The position numbers and the translations under genes are program-made. This document shows, in pieces, positions 15,697 through 22,973 of a stretch of 43,539 nt of DNA; positions within the stretch are counted from its first letter, which is position 1; the number at the start of each line of letters is the position of its first letter. Source of the DNA: Pseudobdellovibrionaceae bacterium. GTDB taxonomy: Bacteria; Bdellovibrionota; Bdellovibrionia; Bdellovibrionales; JAMPXM01. Where the stretch lies: positions 1-43,539 of the forward strand of contig JAMPXM010000004.1 of the NCBI GenBank assembly GCA_023701225.1, in the 5' to 3' direction. The notes beneath the pieces were generated by a model, which was not told the origin of the DNA, searched no databases, and was given only the letters and a program-made list of their open reading frames with translations.

Positions 15697-17856
15697 ATGA
15701 GGTCGTCCCCACTTCTGCGCTTCGCGCTCATTTCAATGTTCCTGTCCACTTCGGCACTCGCGGCTCAGAGGTCGCCATCGCCATCAATATCACGATCGCC
15801 TTCGGAAGCAACGACATGGCGATGGCTACGAAAGACAACCACACAAAACGCGACACAAGAGGCGGCACCAGATCTGGAAGGAGTCGTGCGTGTCGCTGCC
15901 TTTGACGTCGATGAAACTCTGCGTTTTAGCTCCGGCAAAAAGCACTATCCGGAATCCATCAATGAGCAAATTCTGCCCGACGACGTCGCTCCCCGAATCC
16001 GTCAGCTTCGCGAAGCTGGATATCTGATTGCACTATTCTCCAATCAGAGTGGCGCGGTCTTACCACGAGCCATCGAGGCACGCCGGCAGATACTCTTCGA
16101 CTTAGCAAATCGTCTCCACCAACAAAACGCACCGGTCGACTATGTCGATATCGCCGACGGTCTTCACCCGTGGCGGAGCAAGCCGAATCCCAGTATGTGG
16201 GATCGCTTGGAACAAGATCTCGCGGCCCAAGGGCTCCGCGTCGACCGGCTCGGCTCCTTCGTAGTCGGAGATGCGGGTTATCGAGAGACGGAACGAAACG
16301 CGACGAATGGAACCCCTGGACAAGATCATGACAACTTCGATCGCGAATTCGCTCGCGCCCGAGGTCTCGCCTTTTTCCATGCCGATTCCTTCTTTGCGCG
16401 TACGTCCACGCCTCCCGGCTTGGACCCCATGAAATGGCGTGCATGGCAGCAAGAAACCGCGCGTGTGACTCGCGCTGTTCTCGAAAAAATGCAGGAATTG
16501 GAAGCGGCCGTCGAGCGTGTCGCCCGATCCACTCAAGGCGTCTCACCACTCAATCCATCAGGAGACGCCAACGCACGCGCATTAGGCATCACACTCGATG
16601 ACCTGAACCGCGCTGAGTTTCGAAGTTTTTTGAAAATGACCGAACAGATCGAACAGGGCTTGGAGCTGATCGCGCGCTCGAACTCCAACGCCGAGGAGTT
16701 CGCCTGGATCCAATCTCTGCTGGAAAAATGCCGCATCTCCCGTGCGAGTTACATTCGAGTCGAAGAACTTTACGGAACACCAAAGGACAATCAAAGGTAC
16801 AACGCGTTCCGAGACGTGATTCTTTCCTACGACCGCCTGTTGAGCGCGATGGGCGCGACGGCGCAACCGACACCTGAGACCACGCTGTGGCGCCGTTTTC
16901 TCACCGCCGTTCAATTCCAAATCCGAAGTGTTTGGATGCTGACCAAGCTCGGTATGACCAGTATGGGTCCCCTTCTCCGGCTCTGGACGGGCATTTTCTT
17001 AACGCCAAACACAGGACCCGGCCATACTCCGATCACCACGGCAACGATCGACCTTTTTGAGCGATGGGGACGCGCCTCCGGGCTCAATGTCGACATCGAA
17101 GGTCGGGATCGAATTCCCAAAGCAGGACCTCGCGAAATCAATATCTACCTGCCGAACCACATCGACGCGAATTTGGATTTTTATGTCCTCTCCCAACTTG
17201 AGATGGAAAATTTCGTCACCGTTGGCGCTTTGAATATCAAAGGCACGGCGTTTTTCAGCTTCGCGACGTCCGGAATTTTCGAACCTTTATTGAAGCAGAT
17301 CATGAAAAACGATCACTTCTTTTTGGTCGGCCAGGGTGAACGCGTGCTCGACCGGATGGTGGAGGCGTTCCACAAGGGCAAATCACGTCACTTGTTGTTT
17401 TTCTCGCAAGGCATGGTCAGTCTTGGTTTTCAAGAAACGAATCCGGTACGCGACGGCCTGATGCGCATGATCGTGCGTCTGCGCGACGAAGGCTTCCGAG
17501 TGAACCTGGTGCCCGTCATCATGCCCGATAACAATGTCTATTTGTCGACCGGCGAGTCCCTACAGCTACGTTCCGACACAGGCCCGCAGATGAGTGCGTC
17601 TGTCGGCACAGTCATTACCGATGAGATGCTCACTCAGATCACAGCACAGGGACGCTTGGACGCGATTCCGGATTGGCTCCGTGCCCATTGGGTCACCGGT
17701 TTACGCAATGATCGCGACCGCGTCGCTGGCCTCCGGCGCTGGAGCCATGGAATGGAAGAGTTCGAGCGCCGCGGCTGGGTCCCCGCGAGTCAGGACGCGC
17801 CTCCGTCGCACCCGCGGAATTGCGAAACTCTGTTTGGGCCGACGCGTACGCGATAA
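15697..17856 (+). CDS. Exported fusion: PNKP-like HAD phosphatase + PlsC-like acyltransferase
   Basis: Two-domain protein (719 aa) with an N-terminal signal peptide (hydrophobic core residues about 6-20, site ALA|AQ near 22). Residues about 64-235 look like the HAD phosphatase of polynucleotide 3'-phosphatases: FDVDETL (Asp70, Asp72), FSNQSG (115-119), KPNPSMW (162-168), VVGDAGYRETER (Asp192) and the PNKP-like FDREFARARGLAFFHADSFF. A helical linker follows (about 245-430). Residues about 445-660 resemble lysophospholipid acyltransferases: NHIDANLD (487-494) at the NHx4D motif, with one extra residue before the Asp, and FFSQGM (568-573) where FPEGTR is expected, so Glu is replaced by Gln. Whether either domain is active is unclear. 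ATG 15697 has a poor Shine-Dalgarno. Confidence 0.75.
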   Translation: MRSSPLLRFALISMFLSTSALAAQRSPSPSISRSPSEATTWRWLRKTTTQNATQEAAPDLEGVVRVAAFDVDETLRFSSGKKHYPESINEQILPDDVAPRIRQLREAGYLIALFSNQSGAVLPRAIEARRQILFDLANRLHQQNAPVDYVDIADGLHPWRSKPNPSMWDRLEQDLAAQGLRVDRLGSFVVGDAGYRETERNATNGTPGQDHDNFDREFARARGLAFFHADSFFARTSTPPGLDPMKWRAWQQETARVTRAVLEKMQELEAAVERVARSTQGVSPLNPSGDANARALGITLDDLNRAEFRSFLKMTEQIEQGLELIARSNSNAEEFAWIQSLLEKCRISRASYIRVEELYGTPKDNQRYNAFRDVILSYDRLLSAMGATAQPTPETTLWRRFLTAVQFQIRSVWMLTKLGMTSMGPLLRLWTGIFLTPNTGPGHTPITTATIDLFERWGRASGLNVDIEGRDRIPKAGPREINIYLPNHIDANLDFYVLSQLEMENFVTVGALNIKGTAFFSFATSGIFEPLLKQIMKNDHFFLVGQGERVLDRMVEAFHKGKSRHLLFFSQGMVSLGFQETNPVRDGLMRMIVRLRDEGFRVNLVPVIMPDNNVYLSTGESLQLRSDTGPQMSASVGTVITDEMLTQITAQGRLDAIPDWLRAHWVTGLRNDRDRVAGLRRWSHGMEEFERRGWVPASQDAPPSHPRNCETLFGPTRTR

Positions 17857-17977
17857 AGACACGGCCCAACCCTAATTTCGGACAGCCGTGAGGAACAGAA
17901 TCAGTTGTCCGTTTGGAGATGCTCGGTGACAGGTGCTTGGGGTTCAGACGAAAGTCCGGTGACTTCGCCAGACGAAG
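17857..17977. other. Gap after the fusion gene
   Basis: No gene seen. CACGGC (17860-17865) can pair with GCCGTG (17885-17890) around a 19-base loop just after the fusion gene, but without a T-run. Confidence 0.3.
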
Positions 17978-17980
17978 TCA
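17960..17980 (-). terminator. Perfect eight-base hairpin at the end of the minus-strand frame
   Basis: TGACTTCG-CCAGA-CGAAGTCA is a perfect stem-loop. On the minus strand it begins with the TGA stop of the 17978-18343 frame. It lacks a real T-run, so it is only a weak terminator candidate, but its position supports that frame being transcribed. Confidence 0.35.
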
Positions 17981-18343
17981 TCGCTGCGGATCAGGACTGA
18001 TCGGCGGAACATCCTGACAAAGAATCGGAACGCCTTGCGCCTGAATCGATGATGCATCGGTATCCAAGTCCGTCGCAACGGAAATTCCTAAAATTTGCCA
18101 TTCAATAAACTCTCGCGAAAGTGGAGCACTCGAAGGCAAGCCGAGAGCTGTCGCAGCGGCCGCATGACGTGACGCCAATCTCGCGGAACGCACCAAACTC
18201 TCCAACACGTGACGAAGCATACAGTGAAATCGTGGTTCCTCACGAAGTGAGTTCAATTCCTGGTGCGCCAAAGTTTCGACGCCAAGAAATCCCTCGGAGC
18301 GCAGAGCGCCGCGAATCCGGCGAATCGGCGTTCGCCCTGCCAA
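17978..18343 (-). CDS. Hypothetical protein or remnant, TTG start
   Basis: A 121-aa frame, unrecognised. Codon choice is G/C-rich at third positions and the protein looks natural (ALRSEGFLGVETLAHQEL, SLVRSARLASRHAAAATALGL), so I think it is or was coding. The frame continues upstream only to a TGA near 18395 and contains no ATG or GTG before TTG 18343; no Shine-Dalgarno is visible. It could be a 5'-truncated gene. The 170 bases upstream to 18510 are A-rich and show nothing else. Confidence 0.4.
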   Translation of the reverse strand: MAGRTPIRRIRGALRSEGFLGVETLAHQELNSLREEPRFHCMLRHVLESLVRSARLASRHAAAATALGLPSSAPLSREFIEWQILGISVATDLDTDASSIQAQGVPILCQDVPPISPDPQR

Positions 18344-18510
18344 AGCCTGGATGGAACTCGCAAAACGCCGATTTAAACCGTCTCAATCAAATAGTTTTCC
18401 AGCTTACGAAACGTCGATTAAGAGGCAAAAACCAAGCCAAAGAAGCAAAATCAATCAGGATTCGTAAAAACAGGATCAGGGGCCTGAACTCGGCTCGGGC
18501 AGAGTTCGGT

Positions 18511-19389
18511 TCAGTGCAGAGCGGCCTTTAATTCCGCAATCAGCGCTTTCAACCACGGCATCGCCGTGTGTTCTTTGCGATACAGGCAGTAAAAACTCAC
18601 CTCATACACAATGGATGTCGAGATCGGGATCGACTTCACCTTCGCCGAATCCTGAACGTACATCGACGGCACGAGGCTCCAACCTTGCCGGCGCTCGATC
18701 ATCTGTACGAGGCTCGGCCAATCCGCCAGAATGCGTTTAAAGACTGGTGGCTCTTCAATCCTATGAGCACTCAGCAACGCAGATAGATGTGAGTCGGTGT
18801 CTTTGTAAGAAAGATAAGGCTTCGCAGCGAGGGACTGCAAAAGAGTTTTGTTGAGCATCGTGGAACTTCCCATCCAGGAGACGGGCGCGGTCACGCCGAA
18901 CGAGTCGCGGAAGAGCGGCATCGCATGCAAGGACGACGCTTTGGCCAAGTGGTTGGAGATCGCAAGATCAAACTTTCGGTCGACAACGCCTGCCACGGCT
19001 TGTGCGCCGTCGGAATCGACGAAGACGAGCGTGCCGGCGAACTCGAGTTTCGGCGCGAGGCGGTTCAAAACCTCAGAGCGACCCGCGATCGTGAGGCGCA
19101 TTTCACCGGGTTCTTGAAACTTCCTGTTCAGGTCCTGAATGTCCGCGCCAAGCGCCTTGAGTCGACGGCCGGCAACCTCACGTAGCTCTTCCCCGAAGGG
19201 CGTGAGGACCTTCTTACGACCATTCATCGCGAAGACGTGCTGCGGGAAATGCTTTTCGAACTGCTGCAGATGAGAGGTCAGTGCCGGCTGCGAGAGGCCA
19301 ACCTTGACCGCCGCCTCCTGCATATTCTTGCTCTCAGCGAACGCCAGGAACGAAACCATGAGGTGCAAAGGTAAGTTTTGTGAATTCAT
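18511..19389 (-). CDS. LysR-family transcriptional regulator
   Basis: DNA-binding regulator (292 aa, typical length). The N-terminal winged HTH (about residues 5-65) shows MVSFLAFAESKNMQEAAVKVGLSQPALTSHLQQFEKHF, a standard LysR pattern, and TPFGEELREVAGRRL follows. The effector domain is type 2 periplasmic-binding-like (about 90-290), with weaker conservation. It is divergent from a small secreted-protein gene at 19500, the usual arrangement for a LysR target. Confidence 0.9.
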   Translation of the reverse strand: MNSQNLPLHLMVSFLAFAESKNMQEAAVKVGLSQPALTSHLQQFEKHFPQHVFAMNGRKKVLTPFGEELREVAGRRLKALGADIQDLNRKFQEPGEMRLTIAGRSEVLNRLAPKLEFAGTLVFVDSDGAQAVAGVVDRKFDLAISNHLAKASSLHAMPLFRDSFGVTAPVSWMGSSTMLNKTLLQSLAAKPYLSYKDTDSHLSALLSAHRIEEPPVFKRILADWPSLVQMIERRQGWSLVPSMYVQDSAKVKSIPISTSIVYEVSFYCLYRKEHTAMPWLKALIAELKAALH

Positions 19390-19394
19390 ATTTA

Positions 19395-19408
19395 ATCAGA
19401 ATACTGAT
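19395..19408. promoter_or_regulatory. Candidate LysR operator
   Basis: ATCAG-AATA-CTGAT is a perfect inverted repeat a few bases upstream of the LysR start codon, in an A+T-rich intergenic stretch shared with the divergent gene. It resembles the small dyads bound by LysR proteins (a T-N11-A box is only approximately met). Autoregulation is inferred. Confidence 0.3.
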
Positions 19409-19499
19409 GAAATATATAAAATCATATCTGTTTTTTTAGTCGTGCGGCCCAAGTATATTCCCTCTCGAACCTAAATCCGCCCTCTAAAAGGAGCCTCAA

Positions 19500-19940
19500 A
19501 TGAAACGCCTCGCTTTTTCCGCCCTTCTCATTGTCGCCACGCTCGCTTCCGGTACCGCGCAAGCCGCGCGCCAGCCGAAAGTTTACACGCACTATCAAAG
19601 TCTGAAGTTCGAAAAGGAGCCGACGTCTCCCTACACCATGAATCTCATGGATGACGGCATCAACCTCCCGGAGGGTTACGACGAAATTCGCAACGGAGTG
19701 AAGTTCGTGCTGAACGCGGGCGAGACATTCCGGATCGCGATAAAGGCGATCGACGGCGACAATCAGACCATCTGCCGCCACAGCCAGCCCGTGCGCCGTC
19801 ACCTGCGCGACGGACGAACGTTGATCACCTTCAACTTCACTGTGCATATTGAAATCGACGATGGGTCGGCTTGCCACTATTTGGTCCAGCTCAATAACGG
19901 CAAGCGCGCCCTCGTGCACGTTTACGCCGAGGGAATGTAA
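19500..19940 (+). CDS. Small secreted protein, unknown function
   Basis: 146-aa protein with a clear signal peptide: MKRLAFSALLIVATLASGTAQA followed by ARQPK, with a signal-peptidase site near residue 22 (AQA|AR). The mature part (about 124 aa) has a mixed beta-like composition with two cysteines (TICRHS and SACHYLV) that could form a disulphide. A good Shine-Dalgarno (AAAAGGAG) precedes the ATG. It is divergent from the LysR gene and is its likely target. No family recognised. Confidence 0.8.
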   Translation: MKRLAFSALLIVATLASGTAQAARQPKVYTHYQSLKFEKEPTSPYTMNLMDDGINLPEGYDEIRNGVKFVLNAGETFRIAIKAIDGDNQTICRHSQPVRRHLRDGRTLITFNFTVHIEIDDGSACHYLVQLNNGKRALVHVYAEGM

Positions 19941-20203
19941 GGTTCACGTCGAGCCGTGAAGTTTAGAATAACCGCGCGGACGACCTGGTGACACGATAAG
20001 AAAACGACTTCACCCGCCTTGAGCTTCACGCTCTGCGGGAACGAAGTCGGCTGACCTGGCTTCACGTCGTCGGCCATGCACTCGATATACTCCAATGCAC
20101 CGTGCTCCTTCCAGACTTTGCCGGCCATTCGTGCGATCTTTTGGTACTTCTTCACGTTCTTTCTTGGAATCGGCAGAACGAACCCGTCCACATACTTCGC
20201 CAT
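19922..20203 (-). pseudogene. C-terminally truncated DUF1428 (YbaA-like) protein
   Basis: The start MAKYVDGFVLPIPRKNVKKY and KVWKEHGALEYIECMADDVK, TSFPQSVKLKAGEVVFLS match DUF1428 (YbaA-like, function unknown). Family members are about 115-120 aa and continue with W-x-x-Y-x-S-R-A-H-R-D and a C-terminal FD-x-KRM. Here the homology stops after EVVFLS, replaced by an unrelated 23-residue tail, giving 93 aa. Neither other frame restores the missing part as far as I can read, so a deletion or rearrangement is more likely than a simple frameshift. ATG 20203 has GGGGGA upstream. The end overlaps the convergent secreted-protein gene by 19 bases. Confidence 0.6.
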
Positions 20204-20318
20204 TTTTCCCCCAGGTGCGAACTCAAATTGGCAAAAGGCTTTCAAGCGCGCGCGTCCATGTCAATCCTTCGGTACCACCGGTGATTGGTTCGTGGCGAAG
20301 CGTCTCCAGAACGATGCC

Positions 20319-21122
20319 CTAGTACTCGAACCAATCGATGTTTAAGCAGCGAATCGTTTCTGAAGGTGATGGACGTACGATTTTTTGCACGCGCTCGATC
20401 ATCGTGGGAAGCATCGCGCGGATCTCCGTGGCGGCTTCGACCGATAGCGAAATCGGGCTTGTAAAGAAGAGATCATCATCAGAACGAGAATCCATTTTCG
20501 CAAATCCGCGCAAGCGCCAGTTCTGATGGTGCTTGGCGATCAGTGGCGACGTCGCCGGGATGTGCGTCCACGACGGACCATAGGTGAGTTTCCCGTTTTC
20601 AATCACGCACAGTCCGTGTTGCAAAAGAAAATCGACGATTTGCGCGACGACTGCCTTCGGCACCGTCAGACGCTGAGCGATCGTGTCGACATCGTTGAAA
20701 CCCGGAACAGCGCTTAAGTTCCGAATTCCTGAGTGGAGCCATGATGAGTAAAAGACGGCCATCACTTCTGGAGAAAGCTCTTTGTCTTTCTGAATGCGGT
20801 TGGCGAGTACGGCGGCTTCCTTCTTCGCTTGCTCGATCCGGCGACGAAGGCGCGCCTTCAATCTCGCTGTTCCCGCGCGCTCGTAGTCCACGAGCAAGAA
20901 CATATACTCCGCTTCTTTTTCATTGAGTCCGAGATGATCCGCGAGCGCATCGGCGAGTTCAAGATTCAGATGTCTGTCGCCGCTCAAGACTTGGCTGACC
21001 ATCGTGGAACTCACGCCGAGCGCATGTGCCATGCGCGTGCTCTCTCCCCGCCCGTTCTTGGGTCGCCCTGCGATCCACCCCTTCAAAAAAGCCTTATAAT
21101 CGGTAAATTCGAATATCGACAT
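20319..21122 (-). CDS. TIGR02147/DUF4423-family regulator
   Basis: 267-aa protein of the TIGR02147 type, known mainly from Bdellovibrionota and Fibrobacteres. It starts with SIFEFTDYKAFLKGWIAGRPKNGRGESTRMA and an HTH-like stretch (about residues 24-70: MAHALGVSSTMVSQVLSGDRHLNLELADALADHLGLNEKE), then a long helical charged segment and a second wing-like domain (LTVPKAVVAQIVDFLLQHGLCVIENGKLTYG), ending IRCLNIDWFEY. It is divergent from the lipoprotein operon at 21285. It is probably a DNA-binding regulator; its target is unknown. Confidence 0.85.
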   Translation of the reverse strand: MSIFEFTDYKAFLKGWIAGRPKNGRGESTRMAHALGVSSTMVSQVLSGDRHLNLELADALADHLGLNEKEAEYMFLLVDYERAGTARLKARLRRRIEQAKKEAAVLANRIQKDKELSPEVMAVFYSSWLHSGIRNLSAVPGFNDVDTIAQRLTVPKAVVAQIVDFLLQHGLCVIENGKLTYGPSWTHIPATSPLIAKHHQNWRLRGFAKMDSRSDDDLFFTSPISLSVEAATEIRAMLPTMIERVQKIVRPSPSETIRCLNIDWFEY

Positions 21123-21284
21123 AACTCTTATATTTCGGATATTTATGTATTTACTTTAGCTTATTAGCAAAAAACCTCAGTCACTTTTTACTAAACAAAT
21201 CTATCGCCACCGGCGCACTGCGTCTAAGTTCGGCTCACCCCCAAACGGACCCCGAATGATCGGGACCGAAGACTAGGAGAGAGA

Positions 21285-22538
21285 ATGAAAACACAGTCCC
21301 TGCCCTCGACCTTTAAAGTAGGAATACTCGCTGCGGCTATCGCCTCTACCGCCGCCTGTGCTCCGAATAATAATACAACCAGGACCGTCAGCATCCACTC
21401 GTCGGCCACCACAGCCGCCGCACGCGCTGAAGACATCGCGCTTGCCGGTGAACAGTTGATGAGCGCGAAGTCGTTCGTCTATGCCGATACCGCGTTTCAT
21501 CTCGCGCTCGAACACGATCCGAAAAACGCGCGCGCCGGATTTTACTCCAAACTTCTTGCGCCCGTCATGAAGCTGAGAGGCATCGCCACACGCGCGCGCC
21601 CGCTCATGACGAAAGAAGAACGCGAACGACAGGATCAATCGCTCGCACAATACCCGGACTCAGCGATCAGAATGTTTCTGACCGATGGAAGAGAGGATAT
21701 TCGCTCCGAAAAAGAGATCCAAGAACTCCTCGATCAAGTGATCGAAGGCTTCGACAGTTTTCGTGAGCATCTCAAGGCGACGAAAACGCAGACACTGACC
21801 CTGAACGTGCCCGCCGTTGTTTACTCCGAGCAGATTCGGAAAGTGTCTGAATCGTGCGCAGTGAAACGTGTGACGGAGGGCAGTTACGAGCTAACGAATT
21901 GCGATTTCAATTTCAGGCTCCGCATCGATGTGAACCGCGCTGACAAGGAAGTCCTCCAACAGATTGTGTCGGGATATCAGATATTTCTGAGCGTCGCTAA
22001 CGCGTATCGCATGGACGGAATTTTAGGTGAGAAGAAAAAGCTCAATGAAAAACTCGTTTCCGCGAAGGGCAGCGAAATTCAAGCCTATCTCATGAGTCAG
22101 CCGAACTGGGGCGTTCTTCGTGAGAGTAAATACCTGACATCCGTTCTCTCGATGGGGCGCGATGCCGTGACTGGCGTGCGTTGGTTGCAGGCGAATCAGA
22201 CGGAAAACTGTCCAAAAGGCGAAACCGTGAAAGGTCAGCGCGCAGGCAACCTGTTCGAAGACGGCCTCTGCGTCGACTCGACCACCAAAGTCACCAAAGC
22301 GATCCACCTCGCGGAGAAGATTTTGTCGGGCGAGATTTTCCAAACCGAGAAAGTCGCGGTTCGGCCCGCCGCTCTTTTCGAAAATCCGATCCGCGACCTG
22401 AAGTCGCAGCTTCCGATCGAAGCCGACAAATGCGGTCGCGTCCTGTCTGCGGCGGATCCTACTCTCGGCGGTCTATTTCCGAACGGCGATGTTGAAAAGG
22501 CAGTGGATTCGCAGTGCGAAGCCGGAATCGAAGAATGA
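21285..22538 (+). CDS. Lipoprotein, unknown function
   Basis: 417-aa lipoprotein: positive N-terminus, hydrophobic stretch and lipobox (STAAC, Cys near residue 25), followed by a Thr/Asn-rich linker. Residues about 45-80 read like one TPR-type helix pair (ALAGEQLMSAKSFVYADTAFHLALEHDPKNARAGF). The remainder is helical with scattered Cys, which may form disulphides. A good Shine-Dalgarno (AGGAGAGA) precedes the ATG. It overlaps the next gene by ATGA, making it the first of a three-gene operon. No family recognised. Confidence 0.82.
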   Translation: MKTQSLPSTFKVGILAAAIASTAACAPNNNTTRTVSIHSSATTAAARAEDIALAGEQLMSAKSFVYADTAFHLALEHDPKNARAGFYSKLLAPVMKLRGIATRARPLMTKEERERQDQSLAQYPDSAIRMFLTDGREDIRSEKEIQELLDQVIEGFDSFREHLKATKTQTLTLNVPAVVYSEQIRKVSESCAVKRVTEGSYELTNCDFNFRLRIDVNRADKEVLQQIVSGYQIFLSVANAYRMDGILGEKKKLNEKLVSAKGSEIQAYLMSQPNWGVLRESKYLTSVLSMGRDAVTGVRWLQANQTENCPKGETVKGQRAGNLFEDGLCVDSTTKVTKAIHLAEKILSGEIFQTEKVAVRPAALFENPIRDLKSQLPIEADKCGRVLSAADPTLGGLFPNGDVEKAVDSQCEAGIEE

Positions 22539-22882
22539 AGCGCCTCGCACTTCTTATCGCCATAACACTAGGAGGAGCGATCTCGCTCCTCCTGGGGTTC
22601 CCCGAAACAGCGAATGCGTACTGGGGAAGGATCCAAGGAGCCGAACTCACTCACTGCACGAGCGAAACATGCATTCAGATTTCCGCTGCTGAAATGGATT
22701 CTGATGTGACCGGAAAAGTCTTTTCGACAGGTACGGCAACTCTCAAGATCCGCGCGCCTGGAATGAAAGATTGGCGCGAGGTCAACGTCAGCGAAGCGAC
22801 GTTGTTTCTGAGCGGTGACTTTGTCGTGTGGACCGACATGCAAGGGACCGAGTCCTGGCTGAATCTCGTCAACCATAAGTAG
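22535..22882 (+). CDS. Small exported protein, unknown
   Basis: 115-aa protein with a signal peptide (MKRLALLIAITLGGAISLLLGFPETANA, site about residue 28). The mature 87 residues are probably beta-rich (ATLKIRAPGMKDWREVNVSEATLFLSGDFVVWTDM) and contain a Cys pair (HCTSETCIQ). The ATG overlaps the previous stop (ATGA, 22535-22538); the frame opens slightly upstream at 22514, but the coupled start is better. A strong mRNA hairpin lies inside its signal-peptide codons. Confidence 0.72.
   Translation: MKRLALLIAITLGGAISLLLGFPETANAYWGRIQGAELTHCTSETCIQISAAEMDSDVTGKVFSTGTATLKIRAPGMKDWREVNVSEATLFLSGDFVVWTDMQGTESWLNLVNHK
22568..22595 (+). promoter_or_regulatory. Strong hairpin inside the signal-peptide codons
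   Basis: AGGAGGAGCG (22570-22579) pairs perfectly with CGCTCCTCCT (22584-22593) around a four-base loop, and two more pairs (one G-U) extend the stem to 12. The left arm contains AGGAGG, a perfect Shine-Dalgarno-like sequence, hidden in the stem. It may slow ribosomes or affect coupling. Function is inferred. Confidence 0.5.
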
Positions 22883-22905
22883 CGGAAACTGATGAATAAT
22901 TTCAG

Positions 22906-22927
22906 GCCATTCCCAACCTGGGATGGC
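22906..22927 (+). promoter_or_regulatory. Intercistronic hairpin before the third operon gene
   Basis: GCCATTCCCA and TGGGATGGC form a nine-base-pair stem with one bulged T and a three-base loop, 46 bases before ATG 22974. There is no T-run. It may be an mRNA processing or stability element. Confidence 0.35.
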
Positions 22928-22973
22928 ATACCGCCTGCACTGTCAGACAAAGGAAGATTTTGTGGAGTTCCCC

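Noticed and set aside
18121-18531. 136-aa plus-strand frame
   Set aside because: It overlaps the better-looking minus-strand frame and the end of the LysR gene, and has unnatural composition.
19422-19919. 165-aa minus-strand frame
   Set aside because: It is antisense to the secreted-protein gene, which has a clear signal peptide and Shine-Dalgarno.
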